A stretch of DNA of 64,000 nucleotides, from NCBI RefSeq assembly GCF_949769225.1, contig NZ_CATKPB010000002.1. The stretch is one strand, 5' to 3'. Below the pieces are notes generated by a model. It saw only the letters and a program-made list of their open reading frames with translations. It did not search any database and was not told the DNA's origin. The position numbers were made by a program, and so were the translations under genes. Positions 26,050 to 33,509 of this stretch are shown piece after piece (the first letter of the stretch is position 1; each line of letters begins with the position of its first letter). Origin of the DNA: Peptoniphilus_A genitalis (GTDB lineage Bacteria; Bacillota; Clostridia; Tissierellales; Peptoniphilaceae).

Positions 26050-27555
26050 TTATCTACCTCCTCTCATCTTGTCCAATATGAGAATTTTATTACTTTCACT
26101 CATATTCAAAACACTTTCTATTTTTCCATCTCCCATTACCCAGAGCTTACTCACTGTGTTCGCTAAAAACTCAAAATCATGACTTATCACCAAAACTGTT
26201 GTTCCATTTTTTAATTGTTCTTCAATTAATTTTGCCACTGAAAGCATTGAGTCTTTATCACAACCTGATGTTGGTTCATCATAGATAAAAACTTTTGCCT
26301 GTTTCATCATTCCACAAGCTATTGTGAGTCTTTGTTTTTCTCCTCTTGATAAAGCAAACGGATGCTTATCAATGTATTTATCTAAGCCAAGTACATTCAA
26401 AATAGACTTTGCCTTTTGAGTATTTTCTTTTTTATCTTTACTTGAAATACCAAGCAGCATTTCATCAAGTACACTTTCCGAAAACAACTGATAGTCTGAA
26501 TCTTGAAAGACAAAATATGACATATCCATTAAATCTTTATGATTAAGCGAATTATCTTTCCCCGTCCATATCTTCCCCTCTTTTATCTTCTCAAGTCCTG
26601 AAATCACTCTTGCAAAGGTAGTTTTTCCGGTACCATTTAAGCCGATAAGACCAATGGCTATTCCGCACTCCATATTGAAATCAAGATGATTTAAGATGTA
26701 TTGATTTTGCTTATTTCCAACCTTAGTTGCACTTGGGTAACAAAATTTCAAGCCTTTCCCACTGATACTTTCATCATTTAATTGATATAAATCTTTCTTC
26801 TCACTTATCCTGTATTCTTTTAATTCAAGAGTTCTTAGTCCATTATCATCCCAAAACTTCCCTTCAAGATGGATAACTTCTTCCCGACTCAAGTCCTGTG
26901 CAATCTCTCCATCTTTAACCAAAAGAAAACGGTCAAATAAAGATTTTACATAGTACAAACGATGTTCAATTAGAACAACAGTTGTTCCCTTTTTCTTTAA
27001 TTTTTCCAAAATTAAAAATAGGTCAAATGTTGCTTTCATATCCAAATTTGCTGAAGGCTCATCTAAAATTAAAACTTTCGGATTCATTGCATAGATGCTT
27101 GCAATAGCTATCTTTTGTTTCTGCCCGCTTGATAATTCAAAAACAGATTTTCCTTTCAGTTCCTCAATATCCAGCTCTGCATATACTTCTTCTACTCTCT
27201 GTTTGATTTCATATCTTGATTTGCAGATAGTTTGAAGCCCAAAAGCTATTTCTTCATCTGTCGTTGTCGTGAAAAATTGACTTCTTGGATCTTGAAATAC
27301 AGTACCTACAATACGCCCTATTTCATGAAGCGATAATTTGCTTATATCTTTTCCGGACGCAAAGGCTTCCCCTTTCATTTTGCCTTTGTAATAATGTGGA
27401 ATAAGACCATTCATCACACTTCCAAGAGTACTTTTACCACTTCCACTTTTCCCTGAAATTAAAACAAATTCACCTTTTCTAATTTCAAGATTGACATTTT
27501 TTAAAGCAGTTCGTCCATCTTCCCATTCATAATAAACATTTTTTAGCAAAATCAT
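26050..27555 (-). CDS. ECF transporter ATPase, two fused ABC domains (EcfA1A2-like)
   Basis: 501 residues with two ATPase domains. First: Walker A GKSGSGKST (about 36), signature LSSGQKQK, Walker B 'VLILDEPSANLD'. Second: Walker A GLNGTGKTT (about 306), signature LSRGEKQR, Walker B 'VFIYDEPTSGCD', H-loop 'VISHDFEFL'. Fused CbiO-type proteins replace the usual EcfA/EcfA' heterodimer. With EcfT (26045) and the MptD-type S unit (25333) this is a complete stand-alone ECF importer. Two bases separate it from the ABC gene upstream. Confidence 0.9.
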   Translation of the reverse strand: MILLKNVYYEWEDGRTALKNVNLEIRKGEFVLISGKSGSGKSTLGSVMNGLIPHYYKGKMKGEAFASGKDISKLSLHEIGRIVGTVFQDPRSQFFTTTTDEEIAFGLQTICKSRYEIKQRVEEVYAELDIEELKGKSVFELSSGQKQKIAIASIYAMNPKVLILDEPSANLDMKATFDLFLILEKLKKKGTTVVLIEHRLYYVKSLFDRFLLVKDGEIAQDLSREEVIHLEGKFWDDNGLRTLELKEYRISEKKDLYQLNDESISGKGLKFCYPSATKVGNKQNQYILNHLDFNMECGIAIGLIGLNGTGKTTFARVISGLEKIKEGKIWTGKDNSLNHKDLMDMSYFVFQDSDYQLFSESVLDEMLLGISSKDKKENTQKAKSILNVLGLDKYIDKHPFALSRGEKQRLTIACGMMKQAKVFIYDEPTSGCDKDSMLSVAKLIEEQLKNGTTVLVISHDFEFLANTVSKLWVMGDGKIESVLNMSESNKILILDKMRGGR

Positions 27556-27557
27556 GG

Positions 27558-29267
27558 TTATACCTCATACTGAGCTTTCCATAATTTTGTGTAGTAACCA
27601 TTTTTTGCAAGAAGTTCACCATGCTTTCCTTTTTCAAGTAAATTTCCTTTTTGAAATACGAGAATTTGGTCAGCTTTTTGAATTGTTTTTAAATGATGAG
27701 CCACTACAAGTACAGTTCTATTCTTTGCAAGTTCTGTAATAGCATCCTGTATCAAAGATTCATTTACAGGATCAACATTACTTGTCATTTCATCAAGAAT
27801 TAAAATCGGTGCATCTTTTAGAAAAGCTCTTGCAATAGATATTCTTTGTCTTTGTCCACCTGATAAAATTCCTCCATTTTCGCCAATATCAGTTTCATAA
27901 CCTTTTGGTAAACTCATAATGAAATCATGTATTCTTGCTTTCTTTGCAGCTTCAATGATTTCCTCTTTTGTAGCTCCTTTTTTACCTACTCTGATATTTT
28001 CTTCAATCGTGTTATCAAACAATTGAACATTCTGCATGACAATGCTAATACGGTCTAAAAGCTCATCATAAGGAATATCCCTTATATCAATTCCTCCGAG
28101 TGTAATTTTTCCTTTATGCACATCATAAAATCTTAGAAGTAAGTTGGTTATAGTGGTCTTTCCACTACCTGATTCTCCAACTAAGGCTGTCATTGTTTTT
28201 TCAGCAATAGAAAAGCTCAATTTTTCCATTTTAAATTCATCTTTTTCATAGGAAAATCCAATGTTATCAAAAGCTATATCATTATCTTTCGGAACAATTC
28301 CATTCACTTTATCCGGGATTACATCTGCATATAAAATTCTTGAAAGTCTTTCGTAACTATCTACCGCCGAAACATAGTACATATAGTGTTGTTCCATAGA
28401 AGCGAACGGCTTATAAAACTCTTTTGAAATTACCGCAAAGATAATAAAATTAAGCACATCGAGATTTCCCTTTATAACAAGTATTGCTCCTGCAATTAAA
28501 AGAACTAAATATCCAATATCCAGTAAAAAACCAAATATAGATAACTGTTTTGCCTTGAATCTTGAAGCTGCTTTACTTGTTTCTCCGAACTTTTTCGTTT
28601 TGTTCATAAGCTCATTATCTAAGCTCTTATTGTTTGAAAAACTCTTTAGTACAGGTATTCCTCTAACATATTCAACAAATAAGCTAACCATATCAAGAAG
28701 TGCTGAGTTGTTCTGATTTTCTATTTTTTCAGATTGCTTAATTGTCAGATATAGAAAGATAAGTGCAATCGGAACAGATACAGCCATAATAATAGCAAGT
28801 TTGAAATCAATACTTGCAAGACCAACAAATACGACTGCACCTATCAAAAAATCACCAAACATTCTTGACCACATGTGTCCTACAACAAGGGACATATTAT
28901 CAACATCTTTGTGTAAAATTGTATTGATCTCGCCCAGTCTTTCGTTGGTATAAAATCCTAAGCTGAATTTTTTTAATTTGATAATCATGCGTTCTCTGAT
29001 TTGCTGAACAATATCAAAACCTGCACTATGCTTTTTCATATCTGCAACCATATTACAAATACCTTTGAACACTACAAGTAATCCAATCGCAATAAAATAT
29101 TTATATAGACTTGCTAAGCTCGTTCCATCGAATATTTGGAACAGTATAGAAAATACGATCACAATCATAGCTATGGAGCTTAGTCCATAAAGGGCAAAGA
29201 ATACACTCGATATAATCAAATCTCTCTTGCCAGTTTTTGTAAGTAGTTTTAACATTTCTCTAAACAT
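27558..29267 (-). CDS. ABC transporter, exporter-fold permease/ATPase fusion (pair B, subunit 2)
   Basis: 569 residues: six membrane helices over 15-310, then Walker A GESGSGKTT, signature LSGGQRQR, Walker B 'ILILDEMTSNVDPVNE' (Met in place of the usual Ala after the catalytic Glu), H-loop 'VVAHHLKTI' (His-His instead of His-Arg). Overlaps the preceding gene by 8 bases (GAAAATGTTTAG), the same arrangement as in pair A. Forms a heterodimer with the protein at 29260. Co-directional with the ECF module, so both transport steps are probably one pathway. Confidence 0.87.
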   Translation of the reverse strand: MFREMLKLLTKTGKRDLIISSVFFALYGLSSIAMIVIVFSILFQIFDGTSLASLYKYFIAIGLLVVFKGICNMVADMKKHSAGFDIVQQIRERMIIKLKKFSLGFYTNERLGEINTILHKDVDNMSLVVGHMWSRMFGDFLIGAVVFVGLASIDFKLAIIMAVSVPIALIFLYLTIKQSEKIENQNNSALLDMVSLFVEYVRGIPVLKSFSNNKSLDNELMNKTKKFGETSKAASRFKAKQLSIFGFLLDIGYLVLLIAGAILVIKGNLDVLNFIIFAVISKEFYKPFASMEQHYMYYVSAVDSYERLSRILYADVIPDKVNGIVPKDNDIAFDNIGFSYEKDEFKMEKLSFSIAEKTMTALVGESGSGKTTITNLLLRFYDVHKGKITLGGIDIRDIPYDELLDRISIVMQNVQLFDNTIEENIRVGKKGATKEEIIEAAKKARIHDFIMSLPKGYETDIGENGGILSGGQRQRISIARAFLKDAPILILDEMTSNVDPVNESLIQDAITELAKNRTVLVVAHHLKTIQKADQILVFQKGNLLEKGKHGELLAKNGYYTKLWKAQYEV

Positions 29268-30999
29268 TTTCTGTTACCACCTCTTTCAAATTCCATCTAT
29301 CTACCTTGTTCTGTGCTTCAACCATATCCTTATAGAACTCACATCTTTTCATCAACTCTTCATGGCTTCCTGCATCAAGAACAACACCCTTATCCATAAC
29401 TATAATTTGGTCTGAATCTCTAATTGTGTTTAGATGATGAGCAATTGTAATGATGGTTTTATCCTTGCTTAAATCGTCAATTGCTTCGCCGATTAGTCTT
29501 TCATTTTCACTATCAACAGCTGCCATTGCTTCATCTAATATTAAAATCGGTGCATTTTTCAGTATCATTCTTGCTATGGAGATTCTTTGTTTTTCTCCAC
29601 CAGATAACTTAACTCCCATTTCACCTACTCGTGTTTCATATCCATTTGGCAATGCTGAAATAAAATCATGGCATCTTGCTTTTTTAGCAGCTTCTATGAC
29701 TTCTTCTTTTGTTGCATTTAGTTTTCCAATTGCTATATTTTCAAAAATACTTAAATCAAAAAGGATAATTTCTTGTTGCACACTACCAATCAGCATTGAG
29801 ATATTTTCTTGACTATATTCTTTTATGTCTTTTCCATTTATAAGTATCTGTCCTTCGTCTGCATCCCAAAATCCCATAAGCAAATTAGATACAGTACTTT
29901 TCCCACAACCACTTGCTCCTACAAAGGCATTCAAACTATTTTTCTTAAAAGTTAAATTGATATTTTTAAGCTCAAAACCATCTTTTCCATATGCAAAATT
30001 CACATCTTTAAATTCTATATTTCCAAACTCTAAACCTTGTTTTGTATTCTTAGTTGGAAGCGGAACTGTTAAAACTTTTCCTATAGACTTTAATGCTTCC
30101 TTAAACACAATAGAAAAATGTTGCAATGTAGCAGTCTTACTTATAGATGCAGTAAATGCAGACGATAAAATTATTGAAAGAATAAAATTAGGTGTTGTAA
30201 TATTCCCATGATAAAGAAAGATACTTCCCAAAATCATGACAATTACCACTCCAATTTCCATAAATATGTCAATGAGTCCCATTGGGATTGTAACCATCCC
30301 CATGCTCTTTTTAACCCAGTAAATATATTCTCTTGCCGTTTTTAATGTTCTTTCACTTATCTCCTCTTCTTTAGCAAAAGCCTTAATAACAGAAATATTT
30401 TTTACATATTCCATTAGCTCTTCTCTCATCTTATTTTCATGGTTAAAGTAAATAGCAAAGTTTTTATCCATTGTTTTCTGTGAAAGAACTTTTACCAAAT
30501 ACATGAGTGGAACTCCAGCAATCATTCCAAGAGCAAGACGCCAATCAACAAAAATCATAGCTACAAAAATAATGGTAGGCAGAAGTGTAACTGCCATTAT
30601 TTCAGGAAGACCATGGGCAAGGTATACTTCCACTTGCTCTACATCATGTTGAACAATGTTGGTAAGCTCTCCTGTATTATGTTCTTTAAAGAATCCCAAA
30701 CTTAGTTTTTTCAGATGACCGATAATATCTAACCTAAGTTCTGTTAATTTTTCGTATGCTTTCTCATGGGCAACCTTTGTTGCAAAATAATAAAACACTC
30801 CTTTTAATACAAACGATATAAAGATTCCCAAGAATATATACTTTAAATTACCTTCGTTAATATTGTTTGTGATTAAAGAACTAATCAAATATACAAGTAA
30901 GATTTGTGGTATCAAATCAAATACTATTTTTAAAGCAAGAAGTGAATTGGATAAACTATTTTTCCCAATCACTTTTTTCCTTAATTCTTTTTCCGGCAT
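29260..30999 (-). CDS. ABC transporter, exporter-fold permease/ATPase fusion (pair B, subunit 1)
   Basis: 579 residues. Membrane domain residues 20-300 with 'VYLAHGLPEIMAVTLLPT', ATPase with Walker A GASGCGKST, signature LSGGEKQR, Walker B 'ILILDEAMAAVDSENE', H-loop 'IAHHLNTI'. ATG 30999 is preferred: AAAGGAGAG is 7 bases upstream; the longer frame starts at a TTG in that site. Related to pair A and to YbtP/YbtQ-like importers that have exporter folds. A palindrome like the one at the TetR promoter lies directly upstream (31026-31049). Confidence 0.87.
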   Translation of the reverse strand: MPEKELRKKVIGKNSLSNSLLALKIVFDLIPQILLVYLISSLITNNINEGNLKYIFLGIFISFVLKGVFYYFATKVAHEKAYEKLTELRLDIIGHLKKLSLGFFKEHNTGELTNIVQHDVEQVEVYLAHGLPEIMAVTLLPTIIFVAMIFVDWRLALGMIAGVPLMYLVKVLSQKTMDKNFAIYFNHENKMREELMEYVKNISVIKAFAKEEEISERTLKTAREYIYWVKKSMGMVTIPMGLIDIFMEIGVVIVMILGSIFLYHGNITTPNFILSIILSSAFTASISKTATLQHFSIVFKEALKSIGKVLTVPLPTKNTKQGLEFGNIEFKDVNFAYGKDGFELKNINLTFKKNSLNAFVGASGCGKSTVSNLLMGFWDADEGQILINGKDIKEYSQENISMLIGSVQQEIILFDLSIFENIAIGKLNATKEEVIEAAKKARCHDFISALPNGYETRVGEMGVKLSGGEKQRISIARMILKNAPILILDEAMAAVDSENERLIGEAIDDLSKDKTIITIAHHLNTIRDSDQIIVMDKGVVLDAGSHEELMKRCEFYKDMVEAQNKVDRWNLKEVVTENV

Positions 31000-31025
31000 G
31001 AACAACTCTCCTTTCAAAATTGAAT

Positions 31026-31049
31026 AATATTGAATTTTAATTCAGTATT
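31026..31049 (-). promoter_or_regulatory. candidate TetR operator upstream of ABC pair B
   Basis: AATATTGAATT-tt-AATTCAGTATT, arms complementary at 10 of 11 positions. The same half-sites occur at the promoter of the TetR gene (32302-32311 and 32333-32343), which links the regulator to this operon. Confidence 0.6.
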
Positions 31050-31063
31050 AAGGTTTAAAGTAA

Positions 31064-31086
31064 GACTTTGCTGATTACGCAAAGTC
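31064..31086 (-). other. hairpin in the leader of ABC pair B
   Basis: GACTTTGC-tgattac-GCAAAGTC, perfect 8-bp stem between the ClbS-like gene and the ABC pair. On the minus strand only TTACTTT follows, so at best a weak terminator or an mRNA processing/stability element. Confidence 0.5.
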
Positions 31087-31139
31087 TATTTTATCCGATC
31101 ACTATATTTTTTTAAATTACTGTATCAGCAAATCAAAAA

Positions 31140-31658
31140 TTATAGCACAATCTTTTTCCATTTTCTAATCTTAGTTCTAAACGTTCCAAAAGGGGCAACC
31201 GTATTAACATGAATAAACTTATAAACTTCCCATGTCGCTGTTTTAGTAGCTTCATCAGCCCATTTTCTCATATGCGGTTGAAATAATTCTTCTTCACTTA
31301 GTGTATCAATCATTGTATAGATAGATATAATATTTTCTTTCAATCGTTTCTTTAATTCTTCTATCGATAAATGAGCATAAGTATCGGTAAACCACTGATA
31401 TAATTCTCCAAGTTGATTCCATTTAAACATATCCGACGGTGTCTTTACTTCAAAACCGTTTTTCTCATCTTTTTCCCATTTCAAAACTAATGTTGTCCAT
31501 CCGAGTTGATAAGCAAGATTTTCTGCTGGTGTTCTGTCAACTTCAGGGACTCTCTTATCTTTGAGAGATTCAGGAATAATATCAAATTCAGAAATATACT
31601 TTTCAAAACTTTTATTTATCTCAGATTTCAGTTCTTCTTTATCTTTATATATCTTCAA
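31140..31658 (-). CDS. ClbS/DfsB family four-helix bundle protein
   Basis: 172 residues, soluble. Pattern of the DfsB/ClbS (DinB-like) family: N-terminal 'MKIYKDKEELKSEINKSFEK', central 'AYQLGWTTLVLKWE', and C-terminal 'FIHVNTVAPFGTFRTKIRKW'. ClbS protects colibactin producers by hydrolysing colibactin's cyclopropane; most relatives are unstudied. Its place between the TetR gene and the ABC/ECF genes suggests self-protection or processing of the imported compound. TTG start, supported by GGAGGAG (31664-31670) 5 bases upstream. Confidence 0.83.
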   Translation of the reverse strand: MKIYKDKEELKSEINKSFEKYISEFDIIPESLKDKRVPEVDRTPAENLAYQLGWTTLVLKWEKDEKNGFEVKTPSDMFKWNQLGELYQWFTDTYAHLSIEELKKRLKENIISIYTMIDTLSEEELFQPHMRKWADEATKTATWEVYKFIHVNTVAPFGTFRTKIRKWKKIVL

Positions 31659-31708
31659 AATATCTCCTCCAAAAATTTAAATTTATCGCATTTAAATATC
31701 AAATCAAC

Positions 31709-32281
31709 TTACAATGATTCCACTCCCTTGTAATAACACTTTGCAATAAGTTTTAGCATATCTTTTGCCCACTTTTCACTTTGATAATGCCTTGCTATTT
31801 CAAGAAGTCCCTCTGTAAAGTTACTGGCTAAAATATGGGCAAGCATTGGATCATATTCCTGTTTCGATTGTCTTTTTAAACTTACTTCAATATGAACCTG
31901 CATTTGCGATATGAGTTTTTGTTTTGCTTCTGTATGCTTTGTACCTGAGCTTTTATCCATTAAAATAATTAACTTCTTACGATCTTTTAAAAGTTCATGA
32001 ATATAATTTTCTCCAACTTCATCAAACCTTTCAGAAGCAGAACCTTTTTCCAAAGATTCTTCCTCATTAAAAGCTGACTCGAAGTTTATATAAACAGAAC
32101 TTACTACTGCATCAAACAAAACTGCCTTATTTTTGAAATAGGTATAAATTAGTGCCACAGGAATATCTGCTTCTTTTGCAATTTCTGTTAATTTGGCACC
32201 TCTATAATCCTTTTTATAAAATACTTTTTCTGCTGCTTCGAGTATTCTATTTCTAACTTCTTCTTTTAATACTTGTGCCAT
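31709..32281 (-). CDS. TetR/AcrR family regulator of the ClbS-ABC-ECF operon
   Basis: 190 residues; HTH region 'GAKLTEIAKEADIPVALIYT' followed by YFKNKAVLFDAV, standard TetR. First gene of a run of seven on the minus strand (TetR, ClbS-like, two ABC, EcfA, EcfT, S). ATG 32281 is chosen because GAGGTG (32286-32291) is 4 bases upstream; the longer frame to 32314 has no site. Inverted half-sites over its promoter recur before the ABC pair, which suggests control of itself and of the transporters. Confidence 0.87.
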   Translation of the reverse strand: MAQVLKEEVRNRILEAAEKVFYKKDYRGAKLTEIAKEADIPVALIYTYFKNKAVLFDAVVSSVYINFESAFNEEESLEKGSASERFDEVGENYIHELLKDRKKLIILMDKSSGTKHTEAKQKLISQMQVHIEVSLKRQSKQEYDPMLAHILASNFTEGLLEIARHYQSEKWAKDMLKLIAKCYYKGVESL

Positions 32282-32301
32282 ATCACACCTCTTTCGAATA
32301 A

Positions 32302-32349
32302 AATACTGAATCACAATTTAATAATAAATCTAAATTCAATATTTTTCAA
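32302..32349 (-). promoter_or_regulatory. promoter and operator half-sites of the TetR gene
   Basis: On the minus strand TTGAAA (32349-32344), 17-base spacer, TATTAT (32326-32321). AATTCAATATT (32333-32343) lies in the spacer and AATACTGAAT (32302-32311) just downstream, inverted to each other and 21 bases apart. Confidence 0.55.
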
Positions 32350-32355
32350 GAGTAT

Positions 32356-32389
32356 AGTAGAAAATCATACTTAAGTATGATTTTCTACT
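32356..32389. repeat. perfect 34-bp palindrome
   Basis: Two 17-base arms meet at TTAA with no loop (AGTAGAAAATCATACTT and its complement). It lies between the GntR-like gene's end and the TetR promoter. As RNA it would form a hairpin but lacks a T-run on either side; as DNA it could be a strong binding site or cruciform. Confidence 0.9.
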
Positions 32390-32559
32390 TTGTTGGTTTT
32401 GATAAAATGATATTGCTATGTGTAAGCAATTACAAACATAAAAAAGGATAAATATATCTTATGCTAATAACAGAATTTGATGTTCCCATTATTTATCCCT
32501 CCATAAAACTTATATAAATCAAATCTTTCTCCCTTCTTAGATTAGTTTTTCCATGTTAA

Positions 32560-32901
32560 TCATTTATTTTTAGTTGCAACATATTCTTCAAACATCTTGA
32601 TTATCTCAGTATCCGAAAATCCTAACTCATATAGTTTTTCCAACAACATTTTTGTTAGTGTATTCGAATCCTGATTTCTTAACTCAATTATTTTCTGATC
32701 ACTTTCAATAACAAAATATCCTTTACTTCCACGACTAACAATCAGTCCCTGTTTCTCAAGAACTTTTAAAGCTTTTTGAACTATTCCCTCCCTCTGTGCT
32801 AAAGCCCTTATAGATGGCATCTGTTGTTCCGTAATATAATCGCCTCTTAAAATAGACACTCTTAACGCTGAAGCAATTTGCAAATATAGATATACATTCA
32901 T
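32560..32901 (-). CDS. GntR-family (YtrA-type) regulator with shortened HTH
   Basis: 113 residues, a short GntR protein with wHTH and a small C-terminal helix pair as in YtrA. 'MPSIRALAQREGI' passes directly into 'VQKALKVLEKQGLIVSRGSK'; family members have four more residues here (typically N-x-N-T), in the recognition helix. So 12 bases seem lost in frame and DNA binding may be impaired. Overlaps the DUF1648 gene by 4 bases, as in common regulator/DUF1648 pairs. Confidence 0.8.
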   Translation of the reverse strand: MNVYLYLQIASALRVSILRGDYITEQQMPSIRALAQREGIVQKALKVLEKQGLIVSRGSKGYFVIESDQKIIELRNQDSNTLTKMLLEKLYELGFSDTEIIKMFEEYVATKNK

Positions 32902-33116
32902 TTATTTTTATTTTTCCTTCCTCGTATAAATTTCCAATAAGCAGAATACGGAATAACCGTAGCAAACAGAAGATAATATTTATTAGCAAACATATCAGGG
33001 GTTCCTTTTGCATTGAAATGAACAGGAATTTTCTCTGGAAGAAATATGCAAATAATAAATATTACAAACATCATTCCTATCAGCACTAATACATCTTTCA
33101 AAAATCTTTTTTTCAT
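32898..33116 (-). CDS. DUF1648 membrane protein, short SdpI-like
   Basis: 72 residues; one clear membrane helix (about 8-25) followed by the DUF1648 motif 'LPEKIPVHFNAKGTPD', then a second hydrophobic segment and a Lys/Arg-rich tail. DUF1648 forms the N-terminal part of SdpI, the immunity/signalling protein of the B. subtilis cannibalism toxin; the SdpI domain is missing. An ArsR/SdpR-like gene lies just upstream, so this looks like a reduced sdpR-sdpI set, now linked to a GntR gene. Confidence 0.72.
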   Translation of the reverse strand: MKKRFLKDVLVLIGMMFVIFIICIFLPEKIPVHFNAKGTPDMFANKYYLLFATVIPYSAYWKFIRGRKNKNK

Positions 33117-33156
33117 GGCAAATCTCCTTTCTATTTGTCAATAGCTTTCTATTTTC

Positions 33157-33414
33157 CTAAAATTTATCTAACCACCTTATAACTTCTACAAATGTATCCC
33201 TATTAATTGAATAATAGATATAATTTTTATATCTACTGTCGGTAATTAATTTACTCTTTTTTAATAAAGATAGATGATAAGATATAGTTGCTTTTTCTAA
33301 TTTAAAATGACTTGCTATTTCTCCAGCAGTTAAATTTTTATTAGAAATAATTAATAAAATATCCATTCTAATGGGATTCGATAGGGAATCAAATATTCTG
33401 ACTAAATCTATCAT
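33157..33414 (-). CDS. ArsR/SdpR-like winged-helix regulator
   Basis: 85 residues, wHTH with 'FDSLSNPIRMDILLIIS', 'LTAGEIASHFKLEKATISYH' and the wing 'SRYKNYIYYSI'. No metal-binding ELCVCDL motif, so not a metal sensor; its position before an SdpI-like gene and its size suit an SdpR-type autorepressor. Same strand as the DUF1648 and GntR genes, 40 bases away. Confidence 0.83.
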   Translation of the reverse strand: MIDLVRIFDSLSNPIRMDILLIISNKNLTAGEIASHFKLEKATISYHLSLLKKSKLITDSRYKNYIYYSINRDTFVEVIRWLDKF

Positions 33415-33509
33415 CTTTTATTCCTGAAATATTGCAAATAAACTTAATATTGAAATAAACACCATTATATCTTTTAATAATTTTTTTCATAGAACATCTA
33501 CTCCTTAAA

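Noticed and set aside
29450..30211. Plus-strand frames over the ABC genes
   Set aside because: Antisense shadows without ribosome-binding sites; the minus-strand genes carry all ABC motifs.
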